DNA of 64,000 bases, taken from Limnohabitans sp. T6-20 (GTDB taxonomy: Bacteria; Pseudomonadota; Gammaproteobacteria; Burkholderiales; Burkholderiaceae_C). The first letter of the stretch is position 1. Every line of letters begins with the position of its first letter. A program made the translations under genes and the position numbers. Positions 51,051 through 60,631 of the stretch are shown here, in pieces. The notes below the pieces were generated by a model. The model made no database searches, was not told the DNA's origin, and was given only the letters and a program-made list of their open reading frames with translations. The stretch lies in assembly GCF_003063505.1 (NCBI RefSeq), contig NZ_NERW01000001.1, forward strand, positions 426,501 to 490,500. The letters run 5' to 3'.

Positions 51051-52484
51051 TCAAGCCACCTTGCAGATTTTCAGCATGTTGGTGCCGCCCGGCGAGCCCA
51101 TGGGCTCACCACAGGTGATGGCGTACACATCGCCCGTGCCCACGATGTTGCGGCTTTTCAGGTGCGTTTCGGCTTCGGCCAGGGCCGTGTCGCGGTCTGC
51201 GCTGGTGTCCATCAACAAGGGGCGCACGTTGCGATACAGCGCCATCTTGCGCTGCGAGGTCAGCTTGGTGGTCAGGGCGTAAATCGGGATGTGCACGCGA
51301 TGACGGCTCATCCACAAGGCGGTAGAGCCCGACTCGGTCATGGCCACAATGGCTTTGGCGCCCAAGTGGTGGGCGGTGAACAAGGCCCCCATGGCGATCG
51401 ACTGGTCAATGCGGCTGAAAGACTGTCCACGGAAATCGGCGTCCAACAACACGTCCTCAGCGCCTTCGGCGGCCAGACAAATCTTGGCCATTTCTTCCAC
51501 GGTTTCCAGAGGGTATTTGCCCGCTGCCGTCTCGGCGCTCAACATCACGGCATCGGTGCCATCGAGTACGGCGTTGGCCACATCCGACACTTCGGCGCGG
51601 GTAGGCACCGGGTTGGTGATCATGCTTTCCATCATCTGGGTGGCGGTGATGACGACCTTGTCGTGCACCTTGGCCAGCTTGATCATGCGTTTTTGCAAGG
51701 CGGGCACGGCGGCATTGCCCACTTCCACGGCCAAGTCGCCCCGCGCGACCATGATGCCGTCGCTGGCCTTGAGGATCGCCTCGAGGTGCGGAATCGCCTC
51801 GGCGCGCTCGATCTTGGCGATCAGCCCCGGCTTGTGGCCGTATTCGGCCCCGGCCACATTGCACAACTGGCGCGCCATTTCCATGTCGGTGGCGTTTTTC
51901 GGGAAGCTCACCGCCACGTAGTCGGCGCGCAGGCTCATGGCGGTCTTGATGTCGTCCATGTCCTTGGCCGTCAGGGCCGGGGCCGTGAGGCCGCCGCCTT
52001 GCTTGTTGATGCCCTTGTTGTTGGACAGCTCGCCGCCGAGCTTCACGGTGGTGTGCACCTGCTCACCCTTGACGGCATCCACCGTCAGCACAATCAGACC
52101 GTCGTTGAGCAAGAGCACGTCACCGGCTTTCACATCGCGGGGCAGTTCTTTGTAATCGAGGCCCACGCCTTGCAGGTCACCCGGCTCGGTGCGCGAGGCG
52201 TCCAGCACAAAGGGCTGACCGGGCTCCAGCATGACTTTGCCTTCGGCAAACTTGCCGACGCGGATTTTGGGGCCCTGCAAGTCGGCCATGATGGCCACTT
52301 CGCGGCCGGCACGTTGCGAAGCTTCGCGCACCAAACGGGCCCGATCCACGTGGTCTTGGGCTTTGCCGTGGCTGAAATTCAGTCGCACCACATTGACGCC
52401 AGCGCGGATCATGGCTTCGAGCAGCGCAGGGTCGCTGGAAGCAGGGCCTAAGGTGGCAACAATCTTGGTAGCGCGATGAGTCAT
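51051..52484 (-). CDS. pyk: Pyruvate kinase
   Basis: A 477-residue pyruvate kinase. RATKIVATLGPASSDPALLEAMI is the N-terminus, and VNVVRLNFSHGKAQDH carries the nucleotide and metal contacts. The active-site Lys region is GLIAKIERAEAI. IMVARGDLAVEVG and TRAEVSDVANAVLDGTDAVMLSAETAAGKYP are diagnostic. The ATG at 52484 is the family start, and the longer upstream frame is not credible. It lies between fba and the inserted desaturase gene. Confidence 0.96.
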   Translation of the reverse strand: MTHRATKIVATLGPASSDPALLEAMIRAGVNVVRLNFSHGKAQDHVDRARLVREASQRAGREVAIMADLQGPKIRVGKFAEGKVMLEPGQPFVLDASRTEPGDLQGVGLDYKELPRDVKAGDVLLLNDGLIVLTVDAVKGEQVHTTVKLGGELSNNKGINKQGGGLTAPALTAKDMDDIKTAMSLRADYVAVSFPKNATDMEMARQLCNVAGAEYGHKPGLIAKIERAEAIPHLEAILKASDGIMVARGDLAVEVGNAAVPALQKRMIKLAKVHDKVVITATQMMESMITNPVPTRAEVSDVANAVLDGTDAVMLSAETAAGKYPLETVEEMAKICLAAEGAEDVLLDADFRGQSFSRIDQSIAMGALFTAHHLGAKAIVAMTESGSTALWMSRHRVHIPIYALTTKLTSQRKMALYRNVRPLLMDTSADRDTALAEAETHLKSRNIVGTGDVYAITCGEPMGSPGGTNMLKICKVA

Positions 52485-52619
52485 GCGGGGGTCTCCATGT
52501 AATTTGATTTCAATTTTCACACGAAATGGGTTACATATCGGGTTCTTTCGACGACACCCACCCGCAGATGGCACCGCCTGACAGAAAGGCACGTCCCCAA
52601 GAACAGGGGACATAGACCG

Positions 52620-52644
52620 ATTCAGGCCATTTATGTGCCTGAAT
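52620..52644. promoter_or_regulatory. Palindrome upstream of the desaturase gene
   Basis: ATTCAGGC and GCCTGAAT form a perfect 8-bp inverted repeat with a 9-bp AT-rich centre, 70 bp upstream of the desaturase start. It looks like a repressor operator or an mRNA hairpin. The 230-bp gap (52485-52714) also holds a GTCCCC/GGGGAC hairpin at 52593-52611. Confidence 0.45.
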
Positions 52645-52714
52645 TGATCCTTGTCAGCCCAAGGAAACGTCTGGGCGACTAAACTTATGCCTAAGCGATT
52701 GATACAGAAACACC

Positions 52715-53830
52715 ATGACTGCATTGCATACACCCACCGATCACCAGCCTGTGGGGCTGGACCAGCCCCTGCCGCACCGCAAGACCTTGCGCGAGTGGCT
52801 GATTCCCTTGTCTGAGCGCAGCACCTTCCGGGCTTTTGTCCTTTTGATTCTGGACTACGCCCTGTTTTTTGCCCTGATCACCGGCACCATCGCACTCGAG
52901 TCCGTGTGGCTCAAAGTGCTGTGCGCGCTGGCCGCTGGTTTCGTGATTGGCCGCTTGTTCATCATCGGCCACGACGCCTGCCACCAGAGCCTGACGCCCC
53001 ACCGCGAACTCAACAAAGTGCTGGGCCGCATCGCGTTTTTGCCATCGCTGACCCCGTACAGCCTGTGGGACACCGGCCACAACGTGGTGCACCACGGCTA
53101 CACCAACCTCAAGGGCGTGGACTTCGTCTGGACACCCCTGACCGCCGCCGAGTTTGAAGCCCTCTCGCCCATGCAAAAGCTGCTGGAGCGCGCTTATCGC
53201 AGCGGCTGGGCACCTGGTCTGTACTACATGATCGAGATCTGGTGGAAACGCGAGTTCTTCCCGAACAAAACCCACATGCCCACCCGCCGCCCGATCTTTT
53301 TCAAGGACAGCATGCTGGTGAGCCTGTTTGCCGCCTTCTGGATCGCCACCATTGCCGCTGCGGCCGTGTACACCGGTCAGTCGGTGTGGCTGTCCCTGCT
53401 GCTGGGTTTTGTCGTGCCCTTCTTCTTCTGGAACAGCATGATCGGCTTCGTGGTCTACGTGCACCACACCCACATCAAGGTGTCCTGGCATGACAACAAA
53501 GCCGCCTGGACCAAGGCTGCACCGTTTGTTTCGACCACCGTGCACCTGACCTTCCCGTTCAACATCGGCGCGCTGATGCACCACATCATGGAGCACACCG
53601 CCCACCATGTGGACATGAGCATCCCGCTGTACCGCCTGAAACAAGCGCAGTCCAAGCTCGAAGAAATGCTGCCTGGCCGCATCATCGTGCAGCCTTTCTC
53701 ATGGAAGTGGTACTTCGAAACCGCCAAGAACTGCAAGATGTACGACTTCACCCGCGAATGCTGGACCGACTTCAAGGGCAACATGACCAGCCCGGTGCGC
53801 GGGAACCTGCCCGCTGCGGCGCAGGCCTGA
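52715..53830 (+). CDS. Membrane fatty acid desaturase
   Basis: A 371-residue di-iron membrane desaturase. The three His boxes are visible: HDACH (in IIGHDACHQS), HNVVHH (in GHNVVHHGYTN) and HTAHH (in MEHTAHHVDM). The family extra HHTH is present in VYVHHTHIKVSW. Four hydrophobic helices lie in two hairpins (about 43-78 and 204-250). It is on the + strand, opposite to the pgk/pyk/fba block that it interrupts. A strong bidirectional terminator and REP-like repeats follow. It probably introduces a cis double bond into membrane phospholipid acyl chains. Confidence 0.93.
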   Translation: MTALHTPTDHQPVGLDQPLPHRKTLREWLIPLSERSTFRAFVLLILDYALFFALITGTIALESVWLKVLCALAAGFVIGRLFIIGHDACHQSLTPHRELNKVLGRIAFLPSLTPYSLWDTGHNVVHHGYTNLKGVDFVWTPLTAAEFEALSPMQKLLERAYRSGWAPGLYYMIEIWWKREFFPNKTHMPTRRPIFFKDSMLVSLFAAFWIATIAAAAVYTGQSVWLSLLLGFVVPFFFWNSMIGFVVYVHHTHIKVSWHDNKAAWTKAAPFVSTTVHLTFPFNIGALMHHIMEHTAHHVDMSIPLYRLKQAQSKLEEMLPGRIIVQPFSWKWYFETAKNCKMYDFTRECWTDFKGNMTSPVRGNLPAAAQA

Positions 53831-53852
53831 TCGGCGCTTCGGCCCACACAAC

Positions 53853-53879
53853 AAAAAACCCCGCGATGCGGGGTTTTTT
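53853..53879. terminator. Bidirectional intrinsic terminator
   Basis: AAAAAACCCCGC-GAT-GCGGGGTTTTTT, a perfect stem with A and T runs on the two sides. It ends the desaturase and could also stop leftward transcription from pgk. Confidence 0.92.
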
Positions 53880-53889
53880 CTTGGGCATC

Positions 53890-54028
53890 CATTCGCAAGC
53901 AGGGGCTCGCTCCTACGCAAGGCCCAGCCCCTGAATGGCTACGGACTTTTCTCTGTGGGAGGCCGCCCCTGCGGCCGAATGCGTGAAGTGGCTCTGGCCA
54001 GCATTCGCGAGCAGGGGCTCGCTCCTAC
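53890..54028. repeat. REP-like cluster of three elements
   Basis: Type B reverse at 53890-53916, type A forward at 53955-53981 and type B reverse at 54002-54028, between the convergent desaturase and pgk genes. The two type B copies end in CTAC where other copies have CCAC, and the first has one stem mismatch. The A/B inverted pair has the same order as at 25436-25522. Confidence 0.8.
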
Positions 54029-54049
54029 ACATACCAATTGGGAATGCGG

Positions 54050-55243
54050 TCAGCCTGCGGCGCGTTTGGCCAGGATCTCGAACGCAGGCAATGTTTTACC
54101 TTCCAGGATTTCGAGAAAAGCACCGCCACCCGTCGAGATGTAGCCGACCTGTTTTTCGATGCCGTATTTGGCGATCGCGGCCAGCGTGTCGCCACCACCG
54201 GCGATGCTGAAAGCGCTGGACTCGGCAATCGCTTGAGCGATGACCTTGGTGCCGTTTTCAAAGGCAGCGAACTCGAACACCCCAACAGGACCGTTCCACA
54301 CAATCGTGCCCGCCTGTTTGAGTTGGGCGGCCAGTTTGGCGGCGGTCTCTGGGCCGATGTCCAGGATCATGTCGTCGTCAGCCACGTCGGTGGCTTTTTT
54401 CACGGTGGCCACCGCGTCGGCCGCAAAGGTCTTGGCCGTCACCACATCGGTCGGGATCGGCACTTCAGCGCCACGCGCCTTCATGGCCTCGATCACCGCT
54501 TTCGCCTCACCCACCAAGTCGGCTTCGGCCAGGCTTTTGCCGATCTTCAGCCCGGCCGCCAGCATGAAGGTGTTGGCAATGCCGCCGCCCACAATCAGCT
54601 GGTCCACGTTTTGCGACAGGCTCTTCAAGATGGTCAGCTTGGTGGACACCTTGCTACCTGCCACGATGGCGGCCAATGGGCGCTTCGGCGCGGCCAGGGC
54701 CTTGCCAATGGCGTCGATCTCGGCCGCCAGCAAGGGACCCGCACAAGCGATGGGGGCGAACTGGGCGATGCCGTAGGTCGTGCCTTCGGCGCGGTGGGCG
54801 GTGCCAAAGGCGTCGTTCACGTAGATGTCACACAGGGCGGCCATCTTGCGGGCCAGTTCTTCGTTGTTCTTTTTCTCGCCCTTGTTGACGCGGCAATTTT
54901 CGAGCAATACGACCTGACCGGGGGCGACGGTCACGCCGTCCACCCAGTTGGCGACCAGCGGCACATCACGACCGAGCAACTCGCCCAAGCGCTTGGCCAC
55001 CGGGGCCAGCGAGTCTTCGGGTTTGAACTCGCCTTCTGTTGGACGACCCAGGTGGCTGGTCACCATCACGGCAGCGCCAGCGTCCAGCGCCATCTGGATG
55101 CAGGGCACGCTGGCCCGCACGCGGGTGTCTTCGGTGATGCTGCCGTCATCGGCCTGCGGCACGTTCAGGTCGGCGCGGATAAACACGCGTTGGCCAGCGA
55201 CTTTGCCTTGGGCGCACAAATCGGAAAAACGGATGACGTTCAT
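54050..55243 (-). CDS. pgk: Phosphoglycerate kinase
   Basis: A 397-residue [19 protein letters not shown] is the substrate-binding start. [26 protein letters not shown] and [14 protein letters not shown] follow. The C-terminal nucleotide site includes [29 protein letters not shown] and [12 protein letters not shown]. The ATG at 55243 is the family start, since the long upstream frame runs through the REP element and azlD. It makes 3-phosphoglycerate and ATP in glycolysis and runs in reverse in gluconeogenesis. Confidence 0.97.
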   Translation of the reverse strand: MNVIRFSDLCAQGKVAGQRVFIRADLNVPQADDGSITEDTRVRASVPCIQMALDAGAAVMVTSHLGRPTEGEFKPEDSLAPVAKRLGELLGRDVPLVANWVDGVTVAPGQVVLLENCRVNKGEKKNNEELARKMAALCDIYVNDAFGTAHRAEGTTYGIAQFAPIACAGPLLAAEIDAIGKALAAPKRPLAAIVAGSKVSTKLTILKSLSQNVDQLIVGGGIANTFMLAAGLKIGKSLAEADLVGEAKAVIEAMKARGAEVPIPTDVVTAKTFAADAVATVKKATDVADDDMILDIGPETAAKLAAQLKQAGTIVWNGPVGVFEFAAFENGTKVIAQAIAESSAFSIAGGGDTLAAIAKYGIEKQVGYISTGGGAFLEILEGKTLPAFEILAKRAAG

Positions 55244-55302
55244 GGGGTACTGATCCTGTATTGGAAATTTGGGTTCGATTTTAAAAGCAGTGGCAGGGCA
55301 CG

Positions 55303-55329
55303 CATTCGCGAGCGGGGGCTCGCTCCCAC
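55303..55329 (-). repeat. REP-like element, type B, single copy
   Basis: A 27-bp type B copy in reverse orientation with an intact GCGAG/CTCGC stem and one loop change (CCCCCG for CCCCTG). It lies in the 103-bp gap between pgk and azlD, both transcribed leftward. Confidence 0.72.
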
Positions 55330-55346
55330 AGGGGGGCTCACCTGAA

Positions 55347-55694
55347 TCACCAGCCCAAACCCAAATGCAAAGGCAAATACACGGCCATGCCCGCGATGAT
55401 GGTGAAGAGCACGTCACGACGCCAGAAATACACGGCGGCACCCACCACGGCCGAAAACAAGCGGGCATCTTGCCAAGTGGTGATCAGCACCCCTTGCACC
55501 GTGACGATTTCAGGCACCACCACGGCCGACAAGGCGGCAATCGGCGCGTATTGCAGACCGCGCTGCGCCCAGTGGGGCAACTGCCAGTTCTTGCTCGAGA
55601 TGAAAAAGAAGCTGCGCGTGAGCACCGTGACCAGCGCCAGCCCGACGATGACGGCCAAAGTCCAGAGGTCGGCGCCCCCACCATTCGCGTTCAT
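55347..55694 (-). CDS. azlD: AzlD domain protein (branched-chain amino acid export)
   Basis: A 115-residue AzlD family membrane protein with about four helices ([24 protein letters not shown], then [19 protein letters not shown]). It is the small partner of AzlC, and its start overlaps the azlC stop by 4 bp (ATGA). The AzlCD pair exports branched-chain amino acids or their analogues (family knowledge). It is the last gene of the def-fmt-azlC-azlD operon. Confidence 0.92.
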   Translation of the reverse strand: MNANGGGADLWTLAVIVGLALVTVLTRSFFFISSKNWQLPHWAQRGLQYAPIAALSAVVVPEIVTVQGVLITTWQDARLFSAVVGAAVYFWRRDVLFTIIAGMAVYLPLHLGLGW

Positions 55695-56422
55695 GCAGCA
55701 ACTCCAGGGGCAGGACGGATTTTTTCAACCGTGAGGCACAGGATCACCGCCACGGCAATCGCGACCACGATGTTGAGCTTGAGCGGCAGGCTGTAGGCCA
55801 CCACCGCAGCCACCCCGGCGACGGCTGCCGACAGCATGCGCATGCGCGAGCTGGCCAACGAACACTGGATGCCCAGCAGACACAAAATGCCCGCAAAGCC
55901 CAAACCCCAGCTGGGCGGAATCAGGTTGGCCAGCGCGATGCCGACAAAGCTCGCCACGATCCACGACAGCCAGTTGAGGAAATCGTTGCCTGCCAGATAA
56001 GCCTCTTGCTCCAGCCGTCCGTGCGCTGTCTCGGCCGGGTGCGCGTATTTGCGCACAAACAGCACATAGCTGATGTCGGCCGTCAGGTAGCCATGCAGCA
56101 TGCGCTGCCAGCGCGGCAAGTGAATCAAGAACTGGCGCAGGTGCAGGCTGAACACCACAAAGCGCAGGTTCACGCAAAAGCCGGTCGCCAGGATCACCCA
56201 AGCGGGCGCACCCGCCACGATGAGCGGGATCGCCGCCAGCTGCGAACTGCCCGCGAACACCAGCAGCGTCATGGCGCTGGCCTCGAACACGCTCATGCCC
56301 GACTTGACCATGGCCACCCCGGTCATCAGGCCCCAGGCCGCAATGCCCGGCGACTGCGGCGACACCTCGCGCATGCCGAGCACAAAGGCCGGGTGACGGT
56401 ACAGGCGCGAGAGGAAAAACAT
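55691..56422 (-). CDS. azlC: AzlC family branched-chain amino acid exporter subunit
   Basis: A 243-residue AzlC membrane protein. The family signature WGLMTGVAMVKSGMSVFEASAMTLLVFAGSSQLAAIPL is clear. It has about seven helices. FCVNLRFVVFSLHLRQFL is a second conserved segment. The start shares bases with the fmt stop (TGATG), and the stop overlaps the azlD start. The ATG at 56422 is chosen over a longer frame because of this coupling. Confidence 0.93.
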   Translation of the reverse strand: MFFLSRLYRHPAFVLGMREVSPQSPGIAAWGLMTGVAMVKSGMSVFEASAMTLLVFAGSSQLAAIPLIVAGAPAWVILATGFCVNLRFVVFSLHLRQFLIHLPRWQRMLHGYLTADISYVLFVRKYAHPAETAHGRLEQEAYLAGNDFLNWLSWIVASFVGIALANLIPPSWGLGFAGILCLLGIQCSLASSRMRMLSAAVAGVAAVVAYSLPLKLNIVVAIAVAVILCLTVEKIRPAPGVAA

Positions 56423-57387
56423 CAGCCGCCCACCAGCCGCTGGCCTACTTGCAACGGGCAGCCACGCAAAAAGTCGGCCGCACTCAAACGTTTGCCACCG
56501 GGGCGCTGCAATTGCGTGAGGCACAACTGGCCCTGCCCGCAGGCCACACGCACACCTTGCGCATCGGCCTGCACCACGGTGCCGGGCTCCGCCGCAGTCT
56601 GCAAAGGCTCATCCACCGCTTGCCAGAGCTTGAGGGTTTCGATGCCGCCTGCGACCGTCAAAGGCACGGTCATGCCCGGGAAGGGGTCAAAGGCGCGGAT
56701 GCGGCGCGCCAACACTTCGGCGGGTAATGCCCAGTCGAGCGCGGCTTCGGCTTTTTCAATCTTGTGGGCGTAGTTCACGCCTTCGGCAGGCTGAGGCTGG
56801 TGCGGCAGGGCGTCGAGCGAGGCCAGCGCCTGCACGATGGCCTCGGCGCCCAGCGCAGCCAGGCGGTCGTGCAACACGGCGGTGGTGTCGATGGGCAAGA
56901 TGGGCTCGGCGCGCACCAGCAGCATGTCGCCCGTGTCCAGGCCCGCGTCCATCTGCATGATGGTGATGCCCGTTTGCGTGTCGCCGGCCTCGATGGCGCG
57001 GTGGATGGGCGCAGCGCCTCGCCAGCGTGGCAAGAGGGACGCATGGATGTTCAGGCAGCCTTTGGGCGGCAAGTCCAGCACCCACTGCGGCAAGATCAGA
57101 CCATAGGCGGCCACGATCATGGCGTCGGCCTGTGCGGCGAGCAAGGCCTCACGGGCCGCAGCAGCGTCTTCGGGGTATTTGCCGTCCAGCCGCAGGCTGC
57201 GCGGCTGGGCCACGGGCACAGCATGGTCCAAAGCCCATTGCTTGACGGGCGAGGGCTGGAGTTTCATGCCGCGCCCGGCGGGGCGATCGGGCTGGGTCAG
57301 CACCAACACCACTTCGTGGCCTGCTGCGTGCAAGGCGGCCATGGCCACCTGGGCAAATTCGGGCGTGCCCGCAAAAATCAAACGCAT
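56422..57387 (-). CDS. fmt: Methionyl-tRNA formyltransferase
   Basis: A 321-residue formyltransferase. The fold starts [39 protein letters not shown] and the catalytic [24 protein letters not shown] (Asn, His and later Asp in [12 protein letters not shown]) are intact. A C-terminal beta-barrel domain follows from about residue 210. It formylates initiator Met-tRNA. It lies 7 bp after def, the usual def-fmt pairing. Confidence 0.97.
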   Translation of the reverse strand: MRLIFAGTPEFAQVAMAALHAAGHEVVLVLTQPDRPAGRGMKLQPSPVKQWALDHAVPVAQPRSLRLDGKYPEDAAAAREALLAAQADAMIVAAYGLILPQWVLDLPPKGCLNIHASLLPRWRGAAPIHRAIEAGDTQTGITIMQMDAGLDTGDMLLVRAEPILPIDTTAVLHDRLAALGAEAIVQALASLDALPHQPQPAEGVNYAHKIEKAEAALDWALPAEVLARRIRAFDPFPGMTVPLTVAGGIETLKLWQAVDEPLQTAAEPGTVVQADAQGVRVACGQGQLCLTQLQRPGGKRLSAADFLRGCPLQVGQRLVGG

Positions 57388-57394
57388 GCCGTGC

Positions 57395-57901
57395 TCAGCG
57401 CTCGGCTTTTTGGGCTTTGACCAATTTGGTCTTGATGCGGCCCTGCTTGAGCGGTGACAGGTATTCCACAAACACCTTGCCTTTCAAGTGGTCCAGCTCG
57501 TGTTGGATGCAAATGGCCAGCATGCCTTCGGCATCGATGTTCTGGGCCTTGCCATGGCGGTCCAGCGCCGTGACCTTGACGGCCGTGGCACGTTCCACGC
57601 CGTCGTAAATGCCAGGCACCGACAAACAACCTTCTTCGCCCTTGACGCGCTCGTCGCTCATCCAGGTGATTTCAGGGTTGATCAGCACCAAAGGCTGGTT
57701 GCGCTCTTCCGAGACGTCAATCACCACCAGGCGCTCATGCACATCGATCTGTGTGGCGGCCAAACCAATGCCGCTGGCGTCGTACATGGTGTCCAGCATG
57801 TCGTCGATCAAGGCGCGAATGCGGTCATCCACCGCCTGTACGGGCTTGGCCACCTTGTGCAGGCGTTGGTCGGGGTAGCAAAGAATGGGAAGCAGGGCCA
57901 T
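57395..57901 (-). CDS. def: Peptide deformylase
   Basis: A 168-residue type 1 deformylase. The three metal motifs are [11 protein letters not shown] (GxGxAAxQ), EGCLSVPG (EGCLS) and [19 protein letters not shown] (HExxH). It removes formyl groups from nascent proteins, with Fe2+ held by Cys and two His. It is first in the def-fmt-azlC-azlD operon. Confidence 0.97.
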   Translation of the reverse strand: MALLPILCYPDQRLHKVAKPVQAVDDRIRALIDDMLDTMYDASGIGLAATQIDVHERLVVIDVSEERNQPLVLINPEITWMSDERVKGEEGCLSVPGIYDGVERATAVKVTALDRHGKAQNIDAEGMLAICIQHELDHLKGKVFVEYLSPLKQGRIKTKLVKAQKAER

Positions 57902-57995
57902 GGGGGGTCAAAACGGAGAGGAAATCAGGGCTGTATTGTCCCCAATTTCCAAAGCGCCTGCCAAAGTCGGTCATCTCTGCCGACAGCGTTCAATT

Positions 57996-59648
57996 TCAGC
58001 GGGCAGGCGAACAGGCCGAAAAGATGTCCAACTCCGGCTTGGCCAGACGGGTGCTGACTTGGGTCAAGCCCAGCACCGAGTGGAACAGGTTGTCGTGCGA
58101 CAAGGCTTTGCCGCTTTGGGCTTGCAAGCAAGACATGCTCCAGCCCCGCTGGCGCTGCATGGGCTTGGACAGCCACACCAGCATCGGCACATGGGTTTGC
58201 TCTTTGGGGGCCATGCTGTAGGGCATGCCGTGCAAGTAAAGGCCCTTTTCGCCCAAAGACTCGCCGTGGTCCGACATGTACATCAGTGCGGTGGGGCGTG
58301 ACTGGGCTTGCAGCCAATGCACGGTTTTTGCAATGAAATGGTCGGCGTAGAGGATCGAGTTGTCGTAGGCATTGACGATCTGTTCAGGCGGACAGTTTTG
58401 CAAGGCATGGCTGCTGCATTCGGGCAGGAACTGCTTGATCGCGTCGGGCGAGCGCTTGTAATAAGCCGGGCCATGGCTGCCCATCTGGTGCATCACCACC
58501 ACAGTGCCTTTGGCTCGCCGGGCAGGGTCCAGCGCGGCCAGTTGCTTGGGCAACTCGTGCAGCATCACCTCGTCCAGACATTCGCCGTCTTTGCAAAACT
58601 CGGGCACGTTCAGCGCGGTGGTCGAAACGTTGGGCACCCGATCGCACACGCCTTTGCAGCCTGACTGGTTGTCCAGCCAAAGCACCGCCAAACCGGCGCG
58701 TTGCAACACGTCCAGCAAGGACTCAAACCGTTGCTGATTGCCCTCATAAGCCGCTTTGCCCAAATGGGAAAACATGCACGGCACCGAGGCCTGCGTGCTG
58801 GTGCCGCAGGATTTCACGTCTGAAAAATAGGTCAGATCGCCTTGGGCCTGCAACTTGCGCAGCTGAGGCGTGGTGTCGCGGGCATAACCGCTCAAACCAA
58901 AATTGGCCGCTCTGGCCGTCTCGCCCAAAACAAACACCACCAAGGGGGCGTTGCCTTCGGTCACGGCAGGTGCCATCGCCTTGGCATCTTCACCCACCGG
59001 CTGCAAGGGTTGGCTGGCCTGGGCGGCTTTCCCGACAAACAAATGGGTCACCGCATACACGCTGTTGAAGGGGTTGATCATGTAGCGCAAATGCTTGTGC
59101 GTGCGCGTCAAGGAGGCGATGTCCTGAAACGACACCCAGAACAGCCCCACAGCCAACAGCAAGCACCCCAAGGAGACGCCCAGCTGCCTCAGGATAAGGG
59201 GCTTGGCCCCAACCGCCCGAACGGGCTGACGCCACAACCAGACGGCCGGAAGAATCACCCCCAACAGCAGCGCACCCACCATGGGCAAAGACAGCAAGTC
59301 ACGCACTTCTCGCACATCGGTTTGCACCACATTGGCCAGCATGCTGGGGTCAATGACCACCCCATAGGTGAGCATGAAATAACTGCTGGAAGTCACCGTC
59401 ATCAGCATCACCACGGCCGCAGGCTTGAGCCAGCGGGGCCAGACCCACAGGCAGACAAACCAGCCCAGCAAGCAAAGCAAAATCAGCCACAGGCTGGTCA
59501 TGGTGGTCAGCGCACGAAATCCCTGCGTTTCCGGCAGCTTCCACAGGGCCATCCAGAACGGAAAATTGCCAACGGTGCCCAGCCAGAGGGCCAAAACCAT
59601 CAACAAAGCCGTGGGATGCCAAGGCGTGCGATCGGGGGATATCTTCAT
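57996..59648 (-). CDS. Phosphoethanolamine transferase (EptA-like)
   Basis: A 550-residue lipid A-type phosphoethanolamine transferase. Five N-terminal helices cover about residues 13-175. A periplasmic sulfatase-fold domain begins near 235. VFVLGETARAANFGLSGY carries the metal Glu243, and CGTSTQASVPCMFS carries the nucleophile Thr283. QMGSHGPAYY and YMSDHGESLGEKGLYLHG give the remaining zinc ligands. Cys pairs typical of EptA are present. It modifies lipid A or another surface lipid with phosphoethanolamine, which lowers negative charge. It diverges from a PAP2 phosphatase gene across 170 bp. Confidence 0.93.
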   Translation of the reverse strand: MKISPDRTPWHPTALLMVLALWLGTVGNFPFWMALWKLPETQGFRALTTMTSLWLILLCLLGWFVCLWVWPRWLKPAAVVMLMTVTSSSYFMLTYGVVIDPSMLANVVQTDVREVRDLLSLPMVGALLLGVILPAVWLWRQPVRAVGAKPLILRQLGVSLGCLLLAVGLFWVSFQDIASLTRTHKHLRYMINPFNSVYAVTHLFVGKAAQASQPLQPVGEDAKAMAPAVTEGNAPLVVFVLGETARAANFGLSGYARDTTPQLRKLQAQGDLTYFSDVKSCGTSTQASVPCMFSHLGKAAYEGNQQRFESLLDVLQRAGLAVLWLDNQSGCKGVCDRVPNVSTTALNVPEFCKDGECLDEVMLHELPKQLAALDPARRAKGTVVVMHQMGSHGPAYYKRSPDAIKQFLPECSSHALQNCPPEQIVNAYDNSILYADHFIAKTVHWLQAQSRPTALMYMSDHGESLGEKGLYLHGMPYSMAPKEQTHVPMLVWLSKPMQRQRGWSMSCLQAQSGKALSHDNLFHSVLGLTQVSTRLAKPELDIFSACSPAR

Positions 59649-59818
59649 GAAACAGGGTGCTCAATGTGAGGTCAATGGCGTGCATTTTAGGGTTCCACCC
59701 TGAACCACCGCTGAAGGCGCGCGCAATGCCCCGATGCAGGACACCCCATCTCTTCAGACGAATTTCAAGCACTTCGTGTCTAATTCAGGCCTTCTGCAAA
59801 ACCCACCCACACCGCCGC

Positions 59819-60547
59819 ATGTCACCCACACCCGCCACGCCCGCCATGCGCGAACGCTCGCCCTTACGCCAGTTGTGGCTCTTGACTGTGGTGTGCCTGC
59901 TGTGCCTGCTGGCCTGGGACTTCTCGGGTCTGGACATGCGCGTGATGCAAACCATCGCTGACCAACGGGGGTTTGGCCTGCGCAGCAACTGGTGGCTGGA
60001 AAAAGTGCTGCACGACTGGGCCCGTCAGTTGGCCGTGGGCATTTATTTGGGCATGCTGGCCATGATCTGGCTGCCGTTCGGACGCTTCAGGCCTTTGCGC
60101 AAAATGCAGCGGGTGGAGATTTTTGTCGGCATCACCCTGAGCCTGTTGTTCATCAACCTGGTCAAGCGCTACAGCCTGACCAGCTGCCCATGGGACCTGG
60201 CCGAGTTTGGCGGGGTGGCCCGCTACGTGTCGCACTGGCAATGGGGGATGGGCGATGGGGGTGGCGGCCAGTGCTTCCCCGGGGGACACGCCTCTTCGGC
60301 CATGGCGTTTTTGGCGCTGAGCCTGCCTTGGCTGTCTTCAGGCATCACGGCGCAACGGCGCCAGGGTTGGCGCATGCTGATCGTGGTGTTCGCGCTGGGT
60401 GTGGTGCTGGGTGGCGTGCAAACCCTGCGCGGCGCCCACTACCCCAGCCACACCCTGTGGACGGGCCTGATGTGCTGGACCATGGCCTTGGTCAATCACA
60501 TGGCCTTTGCCTGGCTGGCCCGCAAAAAAGACCGCCCAGTCCACTGA
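59819..60547 (+). CDS. PAP2-family membrane phosphatase
   Basis: A 242-residue PAP2 protein with about five to six helices. The phosphatase motifs are altered. KRYSLTSCPWD replaces the K-x6-RP motif (Arg is missing), CFPGGHASS stands for PSGH, and LRGAHYPSHTLWTG stands for SR-x5-H-x3-D with the Asp replaced by Trp. The last two His residues remain, so activity is possible. The ATG at 59819 is chosen, with another at 59846. The location beside an EptA-type gene suggests a lipid A or undecaprenyl phosphate role (inference). Confidence 0.82.
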   Translation: MSPTPATPAMRERSPLRQLWLLTVVCLLCLLAWDFSGLDMRVMQTIADQRGFGLRSNWWLEKVLHDWARQLAVGIYLGMLAMIWLPFGRFRPLRKMQRVEIFVGITLSLLFINLVKRYSLTSCPWDLAEFGGVARYVSHWQWGMGDGGGGQCFPGGHASSAMAFLALSLPWLSSGITAQRRQGWRMLIVVFALGVVLGGVQTLRGAHYPSHTLWTGLMCWTMALVNHMAFAWLARKKDRPVH

Positions 60548-60631
60548 CAAGGGCGCGCGTCATTTGCTGATGCGCAGGGTTTGACCCACAATGCCTCCAC
60601 AGACAGCCTCAGGCTGCACAGGGAGACAAAA

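Noticed and set aside
52593-52611. GTCCCC/GGGGAC hairpin as a terminator or as another AraC-type site
   Set aside because: Only six base pairs, no T-run, and a single copy. The resemblance to the ATGTCCCC repeat at 8683 is probably chance.
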